DNA from: Nemertoderma westbladi
Lineage: Eukaryota; Xenacoelomorpha; Nemertodermatida; Nemertodermatidae
Direction of reading: 5' to 3'
Assembly: GCA_032718475.1 (NCBI GenBank)
Contig: JAUCBJ010003421.1
Location: forward strand, 1-28,805
Length of the DNA stretch: 28,805 nt
Position numbers and translations under genes: made by a program. Within the stretch, counting starts at the first letter, position 1. Each line of letters opens with the position of its first letter. Below, in pieces: positions 1 to 12,360 of this stretch. The notes beneath the pieces were generated by a model, which was not told the origin of the DNA, did no database searches, and saw only the letters and a list, made by a program, of their open reading frames with translations.

Positions 1-300
1 ATAAACTGTTACTGTTCGCCAGAACAGTATTAAACTGTATTTAATACCTACACTGCAATACAAGTAAACTGTTACTGTTCGCGCTTTTGAAGACCTTTAG
101 CAGTTTAACCTGCCAAAATTTATATGTCTTCTAGTTAATTAAAACACCTTTAGCATACGACAATATTTTATGCTAATACACAAAACATTACCCGAAGTCA
201 GCCCATGCGCGATCATTCACCCGATGGATCTACACCCGGGAGGCTGAATTCGGCTGCTTAAATTGTATTATTGCAGTGTAAGGTTGCAGTGTATACCTAA
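1..300. repeat. Short direct and inverted repeats in AT-rich DNA
   Basis: The word TAAACTGTTACTGTTCGC occurs at about 2-19 and again at about 66-83. A segment around 41-62 containing TACACTGCAATACAA is matched in inverted orientation by a segment around 259-300 (TTGTATTATTGCAGTGTA, followed by another GCAGTGTATACC). This could be a decayed short inverted-repeat element of about 260 bp, but no target-site duplication is clear. No coding region is seen. Confidence 0.4.
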
Positions 301-861
301 TGTATTATTCGATAGATCGTTAATAATTAATCTCTGACAGATATTATTGGCTTTCGGGAAATATTAACAGTTCCTTTAGGACGTGGCGCTTTATCTATTT
401 AAACAGAACTAGGACTTATACTAAACGCAACGATACTGCTTATGATTAAAGTATAAAGCGTATTCTTTAGGAAATACTTTGTTACCAATCACAATCATAC
501 ACACTATTCTGCCGACCGTCAGTATATTTGATCACACATAAAGAGAGCAGTAATTGACTCATGTAGTGTCTGCTAAATAACATTAGATTCAATACACACC
601 ACATTAATATAAATCGCAATTGTTATGTATAGCCGGTCTCTCTAACCTGTAGTGTTATCAAGAAAATTGGGAATTTGGGTGATTTATCCGTATTATCCAA
701 AGAGCAATATTTTCATCAACAAATAGGTACAATTAATAACTGACGGTAAAATAACAGTACAAACAATATGATTAATGCAATTAAATTAAGTGAGCATGTT
801 AATTAGTGAGTTATTGAGTAAGTGAGTAGGTAACAGTTTATACTTTCGATAATTTAAGCAG
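301..861. other. AT-rich intergenic DNA, nothing recognised
   Basis: No open reading frame of useful length, RNA gene or clear repeat was recognised in this stretch. It is AT-rich and non-coding in appearance. Confidence 0.5.
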
Positions 862-1321
862 TTTACTAGAGTTCTTCCCAAAAAGCCGGTGTTTCTGGCT
901 TAGACAGCAATAACAACAAAGTATCAAGTAAAAACAGTAAGACTGAACACTCTCCTTATGATCGGCTGAAAAGCTACACGTCGACAGGAAAAATCGCTCT
1001 GATTGGCTCAAGCCAAACAAAGAACCATGCGTCCAATGGCTGTTTCCATGTCAGCAACCAGCTGTTAGATGTCGTAATATGAATCATCACGGCTAAGCTG
1101 TGAAAGGTAGTTGGTGCATTACAGGTTTTTTGCCTTACCATGTCCGCCAAAACACGTATATAGCAGAATGATTTTTATGTCCGTTAAAACACCTGTAAAG
1201 GTACCTTGCGGGCGAGGGGAATATATATACAGTTAGAGAACCCTTTTAGAGTATTCCAGCGCCTGGGGGGAACTGGCCAGCAAAGGCAAACGTATCAGTT
1301 ATCCCACAAAAGCTTTTACAA
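862..1321 (+). repeat. Dispersed repeat family, copy A
   Basis: This segment shares blocks, in the same order and orientation, with 1390-1812, and in inverted orientation with 17656-18095. Shared blocks include AAAGCCGGT near the left, CGCTCTGATTGG, CAGCTGTTAG, ATGTCCG followed by AAAACAC, and CACAAAAGCTTTTACA or CGCAAAAGCTTTTACA at the right. The copies are diverged with indels. The family was not recognised and encodes no obvious protein. Confidence 0.6.
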
Positions 1322-1389
1322 ATATGATTAGGTGAGTAGGATGGGTAGGCATGAATTGGTATGATAACAGATATACGTTTCGATGATCA

Positions 1390-1812
1390 AGCCTACTAAT
1401 GTTTTGCTAAAGCCTGAAAACAGAGGTTCCAAAGCCGGTCTTCTGGCTGTGGACAAAATACACATACTGACTCAACTGCACGAGTTTCTGTATACAATCT
1501 CCAACACAGAGTCAAAAAACGCTCTGATTGGTCGACCGAACAATGAAAGAACAGAGAACAAAGGAAAAGCTCCACGTGTACAGATCAGCTGTTAGCCGTC
1601 GTCATAGTAACTACACTGTGTCAAGAGGATTTAGCGTATTGCGACATAAAATTGCTAGTTATGTCCGCTAAAGTACACATACAGAAGAAATGGCTTTTTA
1701 TGTCCACTAAAACACCAGTACAGTAATGAAACGGCTTTTTATGCCCGTTAAACCAACTACAGAGTACTTTGCGGGGAAAATAACCAGCCAATTCCGCAAA
1801 AGCTTTTACAGT
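1390..1812 (+). repeat. Dispersed repeat family, copy B
   Basis: Second copy of the family, only about 70 bp downstream of copy A. It begins near GCCTACTAATG and ends near CGCAAAAGCTTTTACAG; the same two ends appear in reverse complement in the copy at 17656-18095, which supports these limits. A 70-codon frame (1383-1595) lies within it but has no supporting motif and is not conserved as a frame in the other copies, so it is probably chance. Confidence 0.65.
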
Positions 1813-2926
1813 TTCTCAACGAAATTATTATATTATTACATTTTTGGAATCCTTGCAACGCAAGCTTTCTATTGATATGAAAAAAAATCACCACTAAAGT
1901 GAAGAATGGCAATGATACAGAGGGTGCGATTTCGCAAAAGATACTTTTTTAAAACGCTTATAAAAAAAAATTTAAAAGCGAAATCGAAAATTCCGGCTTC
2001 ATGGTAACAACCACGGCGAGTTGAACTCGTGGAGTTTAAAATTTCATGCAATATGATAAAGATTTGTAGAAAAATTTGGGGGGGGGGGGGGGGGGGGATG
2101 GCCGTGTCATCAGAAAATGACACTATATTATGGGTCATGGTGTATATAATGTATTATATTATTTATTATTGCAAGTTATATTTATTTTATTTTTATTTTG
2201 TCTTTGTCTTTGACTACGTGGTGTGAACGCGGCCTAACAAAGTTATTGCAAATTTGAGGTCCATTATGCACCATTTTCTAATTAAATAATACTAGCTACT
2301 ATAAACTAGCTTTGTGAGTGAAGATGATATTCCAGAATTTTAATCAAATCAAATAATCAAACCAAAAATTTGATTAAAGTGCTACCAGAGCAAAATATTC
2401 TACAACTTAACATTTGAATGCTTAATTTTTAAAATAATAATTACCAACTGATCTAAAATAAATAATGAGAAATCAACAGAATAAACTTCTAGGTCGTTGA
2501 TTGGATAATTGCTTTATTGTCCGCACTTTTGCGGAAAATAAAGGGGATATTTTAAAGAAATTAATTAATATACTGTACTGTAAAAACTCAAGTATCAAGA
2601 AGTTCATTTATTTTCAAATACTTACGCGTTTCGATCTTACTGGGTCGCTTCAGCGTGCGACCTGTTACATTACAAGACGACCGCCTCTACATGGGAATGT
2701 CAGAGGTTCTTGGGATATGTGGGAATAGATTTAAATTTCATACCGATATGAATGGAATAGAGGGTTAAATTAAAAGAAAGCCATAAATTTGTAACACATC
2801 ATCAAATTACTATCCTGTTAAGATTTTACACCTTTTTAACCTTTTTAACCTTGTGAATTATAAATTAATTAATTTATAAATTAATATTAAATATACTATT
2901 AAACAATTATTTAATCGTATTAATGA
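1813..2926. other. AT-rich intergenic DNA with a 20-base G tract
   Basis: No gene was recognised. A run of 20 G occupies 2078-2097. Small open frames here (for example 2029-2226 and 2501-2728) lack recognisable motifs. The sequence just before the satellite, about 2860-2900, is a low-complexity TTAATT/TTATAA stretch. Confidence 0.5.
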
Positions 2927-5900
2927 GCATCAACCATCTGTTACTAACGTTACCTTTCCTAAACGCACTATACTACGATTGTTTCGCATCAACCATCTGT
3001 AACTAACGGTACCGTTCCTAAACGCACTATACTACGATTGTTTCGCATCAACCATCTGTAACTAACGATACCGTTCCTAAACGCACTATACTACGATTGT
3101 TTCGCATCAACCATCTCTGTAACTAACGGTACCATTCCTAAACGCACTATACTTGGATTGTTTCGCATCAACCATATGTAACTAACGTACCGTTACTAAA
3201 CGCACTATACTACGATTGTTTCGCATCAACCATCTGTAACTAACGGTACCGTTCCTAAACGCACTAACTACGATTGTTTCGCATCAACCATCTGTAACTA
3301 ACGGTTCCACCGTTCCTAAACGCACTATACTACGATTGTTTCACATCAACCATCTGTAACTAACGGTACCGTTCCTAAACGCAGTATACTACGATTGTTT
3401 CGCATCAACCATCTGTAACTAACGGTACCGTTCCTAAACGCACTATACTACGATTGTTTAACCAACAGTACCGTTCCTAAAAGCACTATACTACGTTTGT
3501 TTCGCATCAACCATCTGTAACTAACAGTACCGTTCCTAAACGCACTATACTACGATTGTTTCGCATCAACCATCTGTAACTAACGGTACCGTTCCTAAAC
3601 GCACTATACTACGATTGTTTCGCATCAACCATCTATAACTAACGGTACCGTTCCTAAACGCACTATACTAAGATTGTTTCACATCAACCATCTGTAACTA
3701 ACGGTACCGTTCCTAAACGCACTATACTACGATTGTTTCGCATCAACCATCTGTAACTAAGGGTACCGTTCCTAAACGCACTATACTACGATTGTTTCGC
3801 ATCAACCATCTATAACTAACGGTACCGTTCCTAAACGCACTATACTAAGATTGTTTCACATCAACCATCTGTAACTAACGATACCGTTCCTAAACGCACT
3901 ATACTACGATTGTTTCGCATCAACCATCTGTAACTAACGGTACCGTTCCTAAACGCACTATACTACGATTGTTTCGCATCAACCATCTATAACTAACGGT
4001 ACCGTTCCTAAACGCACTATACTAAGATTGTTTCACATCAACCATCTGTAACTAACGGTACCGTTCCTAAACGCACTATACTAAGATTGTTTCACATCAA
4101 CCATCTGTAACTAACGGTACCGTTCCTAAACGCACTATACTACGATTGTTTCGCATCAACCATCTGTAACTAACGGTACCGTTCCTAAACGCACTATACT
4201 ACGATTGTTTCGCATCAACCATCTATAACTAACGGTACCGTTCCTAAACGCACTATACTAAGATTGTTTCACATCAACCATCTGTAACTAACGGTACCGT
4301 TCCTAAACGCACTATACTACGATTGTTTCGCATCAACCATCTATAACTAACGGTACCGTTCCTAAACGCACTATACTAAGATTGTTTCACATCAACCATC
4401 TGTAACTAACGATACCGTTCCTAAACGCACTATACTACGATTGTTTCGCATCAACCATCTGTAACTAACGGTACCGTTCCTAAACGCACTATACTACGAT
4501 TGTTTCGCATCAACCATCTATAACTAACGGTACCGTTCCTAAACGCACTATACTAAGATTGTTTCACATCAACCATCTGTAACTAACGGTACCGTTCCTA
4601 AACGCACTATACTAAGATTGTTTCACATCAACCATCTGTAACTAACGGTACCGTTCCTAAACGCACTATACTACGATTGTTTCGCATCAACCATCTGTAA
4701 CTAACGGTACCGTTCCTAAACGCACTATACTACGATTGTTTCGCATCAACCATCTATAACTAACGGTACCGTTCCTAAACGCACTATACTAAGATTGTTT
4801 CACATCAACCATCTGTAACTAACGGTACCGTTCCTAAACGCACTATACTACGATTGTTTCGCATCAACCATCTGTAACTAACGGTACCGTTCCTAAACGC
4901 ACTATACTATGATTGTTTCACATCAACCATCTGTAACTAACGGTACCGTTCCTAAACGCAGTATACTACGATTGTTTCGCATCAACCATCTGTAACTAAC
5001 GGTACCGTTCCTAAACGCACTATACTACGATTGTTTATCCAACAGTACCGTTCCTAAACGCACTATACTACGTTTGTTTCGCATCAACCATCTGTAACTA
5101 ACAGTACCGTTCCTAAACGCACTATACTACGATTGTTTCGCAATCAACCATCTGTAACTAACGGTACCGTTCCTAAACGCACTATACTACGATTGTTTCG
5201 CATCAACCATCTATAACTAACGGTACCGTTCCTAAACGCACTATACTAAGATTGTTTCACATCAACCATCTGTAACTAACGGTACCGTTCCTAAACGCAC
5301 TATACTACGATTGTTTCGCATCAACCATCTGTAACTAACGGTACCATTCCTAAACGCACTATACTACGATTGTTTCGCATCAACCATCTGTAACTAACGG
5401 TACCGTTCCTAAACGCACTATACTACGTTTGTTTCGCATCAACCATCTGTAACTAACGGTATCGTTCCTAAACGCACTATACTAAGTTTGTTTCGCATCA
5501 ACCATCTGTAACTAACGGTATCGTTCCTAAACGCACTATACTAAGTTTATTTCGCATCAACCATCTGCAACTAACGGTACCGTTCCTAAACGCACTATAC
5601 TATGATTGTTTCGCATCAACCATCTGTAACTAACGGTACCGTTCCTAAACGCACTATACTACGATTGTTTCGCATCAACCATCTGTAACTAACGATACCG
5701 TTCCTAAACGCACTATACTACGTTTGTTTCGCATCAACCATCTGTAACTAACGGTATCGTTCCTAAACGCACTATACTAAGTTTGTTTCGCATCAACCAT
5801 CTGTAACTAACGGTACCGTTCCTAAACGCACTATACTATGATTGTTTCGCATCAACCATCTGTAACTAACGGTACCGTTCCTAAACGCACTATACTATGA

Positions 5901-8900
5901 TTGTTTCGCATCAACCATCTGTAACTAACGGTACCGTTCCTAAACGCACTATACTACGTTTGTTTCGCATCAACCATCTGTAACTAACAGTACCGTTCCT
6001 AAACACACTATACTACGATTGTTTCGCATCAACAATCTGTAACTAACGGTACCATTCCTAAACGCACGATACTACGATTGTTTCGCATCCACAATATGTA
6101 AATAACGGTACCGTTCCTAAACGCACTATACTACGATTGTTTCGCAATAACCATCTGTAACTAATGGTACCATTCCTAAACGCACTATACTACGATTGTT
6201 TCGCATCAACCATCTGTAACTAACGGTACCATTCCTAAACGCACTATACTACGATTGTTTCGCATCAACCATCTGTAACTAACGGTACCGTTCCTAAACG
6301 CACTATACTACGATTGTTTCGCATCAACCATCTGTAACTAACGATACCGTTCCTAAACGCACTATACTACGTTTGTTTCGCATCAACCATCTGTAACTAA
6401 CGGTACCGTTCCTAAACGCACTATACTACGTTTGTTTCGCATCCACAATTTGTAAATAACGGTACCGTTCCTAAACGCACTATACTACGATTGTTTCGCA
6501 TCAACCATCTGTAACTAACGGTATCGTTCCTAAACGCACTATACTACGTTTGTTTCGCATCAACCATCTGTAACTAACGGTATCGTTCCTAAACGCACTA
6601 TACTAAGTTTGTTTCGCATCAACCATCTGTAACTAACGGTATCGTTCCTAAACGCACTATAGTAAGTTTGTTTCGCATCAACCATCTGTAACTAACGGTA
6701 CCGTTCCTAAACGCACTATACTATGATTGTTTCGCATCAACCATCTGTAACTAACGGTACCGTTTCTAAATGCACTATACTACGATTGTTTCGCATCAAC
6801 CATCTGTAACTAACGATACCGTTCCTAAACGCACTATACTACGTTTGTTTCGCATCAACCATCTGTAACTAACGGTATCGTTTCTAAATGCACTATACTA
6901 CGATTGTTTCGCATCAACCATCTGTAACTAACGGTACCGTTTCTAAATGCACTATACTACGATTGTTTCGCATCAACCATCTGTAACTAACGATACCGTT
7001 CCTAAACGCACTATACTACGTTTGTTTCGCATCAACCATCTGTAACTAACGGTATCGTTCCTAAACGCACTATACTAAGTTTGTTTCGCATCAACCATCT
7101 GTAACTAACGGTACCGTTCCTAAACGCACTATACTATGATTGTTTCGCATCAACCATCTGTAACTAACGGTACCGTTCCTAAACGCACTATACTATGATT
7201 GTTTCGCATCAACCATCTGTAACTAACGGTACCGTTCCTAAACGCACTATACTACGTTTGTTTCGCATCAACCATCTGTAACTAACAGTACCGTTCCTAA
7301 ACACACTATACTACGATTGTTTCGCATCAACAATCTGTAACTAACGGTACCATTCCTAAACGCACGATACTACGATTGTTTCGCATCCACAATATGTAAA
7401 TAACGGTACCGTTCCTAAACGCACTATACTACGATTGTTTCGCAATAACCATCTGTAACTAATGGTACCGTTCCTAAACGCACTATACTACGATTGTTTA
7501 ACCAACAGTACCGTTCCTAAACGCACTATACTACAATTGTTTCGCATCAACCATCTGTAACTAACGGTACCGTTCCTAAACGCACTTACTACGATTGTTT
7601 CGCATCAACCATCTGCAACTAACGGTACCGTTACTAAACGCACTATACTACGATTGTTTCGCATCAACCATCTGTAACTAACGGTACCGTTCCTAAACGC
7701 ACTATACTACGATTGTTTCGCATCAACCATCTGTAACTAACAGTACCGTTCCTAAACGCACTATACTACGATTGTTTCGCATCAACCATCTGTAACTAAC
7801 GGCACCGTTCCTACTATACTACGATTGTTTCGCATCAACCAACTGTAACTAACGGTACCGTTACTAAACGCACTATACTACGATTGTTTCGCATCAACCA
7901 TCTGTAACTAACGGTACCGTTCCTAAACGCACTATACTACGATTGTTTCGCATCAACCATCTGTAACTAACGGTACCGTTCCTAAACGCACTATACTACG
8001 TTTGTTTCGCATCCACAATTTGTAAATAACGGTACCGTTTCTAAACACACTATACTACGATTGTTTCGCATCAACCATCTGTAACTAACGATACCGTTCC
8101 TAAACGCACTATACTACGTTTGTTTCGCATCAACCATCTGTAACTAACGGTATCGTTCCTAAACGCACTATACTAAGTTTGTTTCGCATCAACCATCTGT
8201 AACTAACGGTACCGTTCCTAAACGCACTATACTACGATTGTTTCGCATCAACCATCTGTAACTAACGGCACCGTTCCTAAACGCACTATACTACGATTGT
8301 TTCGCATCAACCATCTGCAACTAACGGTACCGTTCCTAAACGCACTATACTACGATTGTTTCGCATCAACCATCTGTAACTAAAGGTACCGTTCCTAAAC
8401 GCACTATACTACGATTGTTTCGCATCAACCATCTGTAACTAACGGCACCGTTCCTAAACGCACTATACTACGATTGTTTCGCATCAACCATCTGTAACTA
8501 ACGGCACCGTTCCTAAACGCACTATACTACGATTGTTTCGCATCAACCATCTGCAACTAACGGTACCGTTCCTAAACGCACTATACTACGATTGTTTCGC
8601 ATCAACCATCTGTAACTAAAGGTACCGTTCCTAAACGCACTATACTACGTTTGTTTCGCATCCACAATTTGTAAATAACGGTACCGTTCCTAAACGCACT
8701 ATACTACGATTGTTTCGCATCAACCATCTGTAACTAACGGTACCGTTCCTAAACGCACTATACTACGATTGTTTCGCATCAACCATCTGTAACTAACGTT
8801 ACCGTTCCTAAACGCACTATACTACGATTGTTTCGCATCAACCATCTGTAACTAACGGTACCATTCCTAAACGCACTATACTACGATTGTTTCGCATCAA

Positions 8901-10986
8901 CCATCTGAAACTACCGGTACCGTTCCTAAACGCAGTCACTATACTACGATTGTTTCGCATCAATCATCTGTAACTAACGGTACCGTTCTTAAACGCACTA
9001 TACTACGATTGTTTCGCATCAACCATCTGTAACTAACGGTACCGTTCCTAAACGCACTATACTACGTTTGTTTCGCATCAACCATCTGTAACTAACGGTA
9101 CCATTCCTAAACGCACTATACTACGATTGTTTCGCATCAACCATCTGTAACTAACGGTACCGTTCCTAAACGCACTATACTACGATTGTTTCGCATCAAC
9201 CATCTGTAACTAACGGTACCGTTCCTAAACGCACTATACTACGATTGTTTAACCAACAGTACCGTTCCTAAACGCACTATACTACGATTGTTTCGCATCA
9301 ACCATCTGTAACTAACGGTACCGTTCCTAAACGCACTATACTACGATTGTTTCGCATCAACCATCTGTAACTAACGGTACCGTTCCTAAACGCACTATAC
9401 TACGATTGTTTCGCATCAACCATCTGTAACTAACGGTACCGTTCCTAAACGCACTATACTACGATTGCTTCGCATCAACCATCTGTAACTAACGGTACCG
9501 TTCCTAAACGCACTATACTACGATTGTTTCGCATTAACCATCTGTAACTAACGGTACCGTTCCTAAACGCACTATACTACGATTGTTTCGCATCAACCAT
9601 CTGTAACTAACGATACCGTTCCTAAACGCACTATACTACGATTGTTGCGCATCAACCATCTGTAACTAACGGTACCATTCCTAAACGCACTAACTACGAT
9701 TGTTTCGCATCAACCATCTGTAACTAACGGCACCGTTCCTACTATACTACGATTGTTTCGCATCAACCATCTGTAACTAACGGTACCGTTCCTAAACGCA
9801 CTATACTACGATTGTTTCGCATCAACCATCTGTAACTAACAGTACCGTTCCTAAACGCACTATACTACGATTGTTTCGCATCAACCATCTGTAACTAACG
9901 GCACCGTTCCTACTATACTACGATTGTTTCGCATCAACCATCTGTAACTAACGGTACCGTTCCTAAACGCACTATACTACGATTGTTTCGCATCAACCAT
10001 ATGTAACTAACGGTACCGTTCCTAAACGCACTATACTACGATTGTTTCGCATCAACCATCTGTAACTAACGGTACCGTTCCTAAACGCACTATACTACGA
10101 TTGTTTCGCATCAACCATCTATAACTAACGGCACCGTTCCTACTATACTACGATTGTTTCGCATCAACCATCTGTAACTAACGGTACCGTTCCTAAACGC
10201 ACTATACTACGATTGTTTCGCATCAACCATCTGTAACTAACGGTACCGTTCCTAAACGCACTATACTACGATTGTTTCGCATCATCCATCTGTAACTAAC
10301 GATACCGTTCCTAAACGCACTATACTACGATTGTTGCGCATCAACCATCTGTAACTAACGGTACCATTCCTAAACGCACTATACTACGATTGTTTCGCAT
10401 CAACCATCTGTAACTAACGGTACCGTTCCTAAACGCACTATACTACGTTTGTTTCGCATCCACAATTTGTAAATAACGGTACCGTTTCTAAACACACTAT
10501 ACTACTGTACGATTGTTTCGCATCAACCATCTGTAACTAACGATACCGTTCCTAAACGCACTATACTACGTTTGTTTCGCATCAACCATCTGTAACTAAC
10601 GGTACCGTTCCTAAGCGCACTATACTACGATTGTTTCGCATCAACCATCTGTAACTAACGGTACCGTTCCTAAACGCACTATACTACGATTGTTTCGCAT
10701 CAACCATCTGTAACTAACGGCACCGTTCCTACTATACTACGATTGTTTCGCATCAACCATCTGTAACTAACGGTACCGTTCCTAAACGCACTATACTACG
10801 ATTGTTTCGCATCAACCATCTGTAACTAACGGTACCGTTCCTAAATGCACTATACTACGATTGTTTCGCATCAACCATCTGTAACTAACGGTACTATTCC
10901 TAAACGCACTATACTACGATTGTTTCGCATCAACCATCTGTAACTACCGGTACCGTTCCTAAACGCACTATACTGCGATTGTTTCG
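2927..10986. repeat. Satellite array of about 137 units of 59 bp
   Basis: A single uninterrupted head-to-tail array about 8.06 kb long. The common unit starts GCATCAACCATCTGTAACTA, continues through AACGGTACCGTT and CCTAAACGCAC, and ends ACTACGATTGTTTC. The 59-bp period can be read from the one-base drift per 60-base line. Most units keep the 12-bp palindrome AACGGTACCGTT; variants change its arms (AACGATACC, AACAGTACC, AACGGTATC, ACGGTACCA). Shortened units recur: about 43 bp where GATTGTTTAACCAACAG (or ATCCAACAG) replaces a longer segment, and about 51 bp where AAACGCAC is missing. There are no spacers, so it is not a CRISPR array, and it has no credible coding content. Confidence 0.97.
3810..4871. 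repeat. 531-bp (9-unit) higher-order repeat inside the satellite
   Basis: The diagnostic variant CTATAACT (instead of CTGTAACT) starts at 3810, 3987, 4223, 4341, 4518 and 4754. The spacings are 177, 236, 118, 177 and 236, that is 3, 4, 2, 3 and 4 units. The pattern therefore repeats every 531 bp, or 9 units. Each such unit is followed by the linked variant CTAAGATTGTTTCAC, and the rarer AACGATACC variant also recurs at this period. This is a true higher-order repeat of about two copies. Confidence 0.85.
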
Positions 10987-11311
10987 GCGACGCTTGTTTT
11001 TTTTAAGTTTTCCATACCAGCTTTATTCCGTTTTCCCTTACAATGATCAGATTCCAGAACATACGGTCGGGTATAGTGTACCTATATAAATATGGAAGCT
11101 GCAACGCTTCCTACTGCACATCGCGTGTAGTGTACCTGTGGCTGTGGAAGCTGCAATGCTTCCTACATCGCACGTACAGTACGGTACCTAGCCATACGTG
11201 TGAGGAACATACGGGGTTCAAGTTACAACACCAGTAAATTTCCCTTCCAAAACTAATTCGCAATCATCCCAGCCAATTTATCATCCGAGATCTTGCTAAT
11301 AATATGTTGCT
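10987..11311. repeat. Satellite edge with an imperfect tandem duplication
   Basis: The satellite stops abruptly at GATTGTTTCG and is followed by non-satellite DNA. At about 11071-11175 an imperfect duplication of about 54 bp is visible: GTGTACCT is followed in both copies by GGAAGCTGCAACGCTTCC or GGAAGCTGCAATGCTTCC. In each copy GGAAGC and GCTTCC can form a six-base stem. No supported gene is present. Confidence 0.5.
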
Positions 11312-12078
11312 GCAACCAACAGTCCAACCAATGCATCGGATAAAGTGGTTAAGTTTTATGAAGATCTGACTGGAATTATACTTCCGAAACACTATATTGT
11401 CAAAGTCATTGCGGCTGACATGAAGTCGCAAATAGGACCAGAAGAAAACAAGGTTTACACCAGTAAAACCAGTTCGAATAGAAATGAGCGGGTATTCTTA
11501 ATCTGGAAGAATGTGAATTGATACCAACAAACGCGCTAAGTGAACGCCTTTCAATCCCCAAAAGGACCAAAGTGCAGCTCGACTACATCCTTATAACAAA
11601 AAGTGGAGGAACATCAAGATTAACTGCGAGGCATTCATCAGCTCGTTCAACCTAATTCAATTAATTGGCTTGGACAACAGAAATCGTGACTACATAGGTA
11701 CGACCCGTCTGTATCTTTGAGAGCCAGCAAACCCAGAACAAGCAGGTGAATCAAGCATAAGTGTGTGAAACTTAGAACTGATAAGGCAGTAAAAGGAATG
11801 CTTTACACAGTAGAAGTTCAAAACCGCCAGTCAATGGCATGGCCCCGCCAGTCAATACTCCAGTCATTCAGTCATTGGACAAAGACTACTCATCCGATTA
11901 TATCTACCAGAATATAATAGCTCACATACAGCAACAATCAAGACTTACATGGAAAACTGTGAATGAGGTATATCTGGTCGGAAAAGTTGTGCTAGGGGGT
12001 GCCTCAAAGCTGATAGCCACGAAGAACATGTTGGGAAATGGAAAGATATCTTCATCAATTTGATTGGGCAGCTAAAAA
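11312..12078 (+). pseudogene. Degenerate non-LTR retrotransposon (RTE-like) endonuclease region
   Basis: Translated pieces in changing frames match, in order, the apurinic-type endonuclease and following linker of RTE-like non-LTR elements (often annotated as craniofacial development protein 2-like). Visible blocks: NASDKVVKFYEDL, then VKVIAADMKSQIG where the family has a GDxNAQIG-type catalytic motif, then SSNRNER, LEECELIPTNA in another frame, KVQLDYILI, then KKWRNIKINCEAFISSFNLI after a further shift, and finally TWKTVNEV and a WKDIFINLIGQL block in another frame. The Gly-Gly and Asn of the catalytic motif are replaced and several frameshifts and stops are present, so it cannot be active. 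The reverse transcriptase that should follow is absent: coding similarity stops at an A-rich run (about 12073-12101). Confidence 0.75.
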
Positions 12079-12101
12079 AATAAAAATAAATAAAAAAAAT
12101 G

Positions 12102-12360
12102 TTCTACGGTTTTTTTCCCATGTAATAAGTAATTTTATTCTTAAATTGGTACATTTTTGTTGCTTAATTCTTTAATAAAACGTACAGCGATATAGTGGTA
12201 CAAAATAAATTGAACTATAGTATTTTACTATATTGCTTCCATAATTAATGAAATTAAAATTACTGTACTCTTCAACTCCTGACGCTGCCTTACTCAATGT
12301 TAAATAATTTAGTGTTCTCGAATATTTATTACGTTACTAGAGAACCGCTTAACAACATAA
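12102..12360. other. AT-rich intergenic DNA
   Basis: This follows the A-rich junction of the retrotransposon remnant. No gene or RNA was recognised. Confidence 0.4.

Noticed and set aside
2501-2728. 75-codon frame just before the satellite
   Set aside because: No recognisable domain, no family match, and composition like the non-coding surroundings.
2927-10986. CRISPR-like regularly spaced repeats
   Set aside because: The 59-bp units are directly joined and the whole unit is repeated; no unique spacers exist, and the surrounding DNA is eukaryotic.
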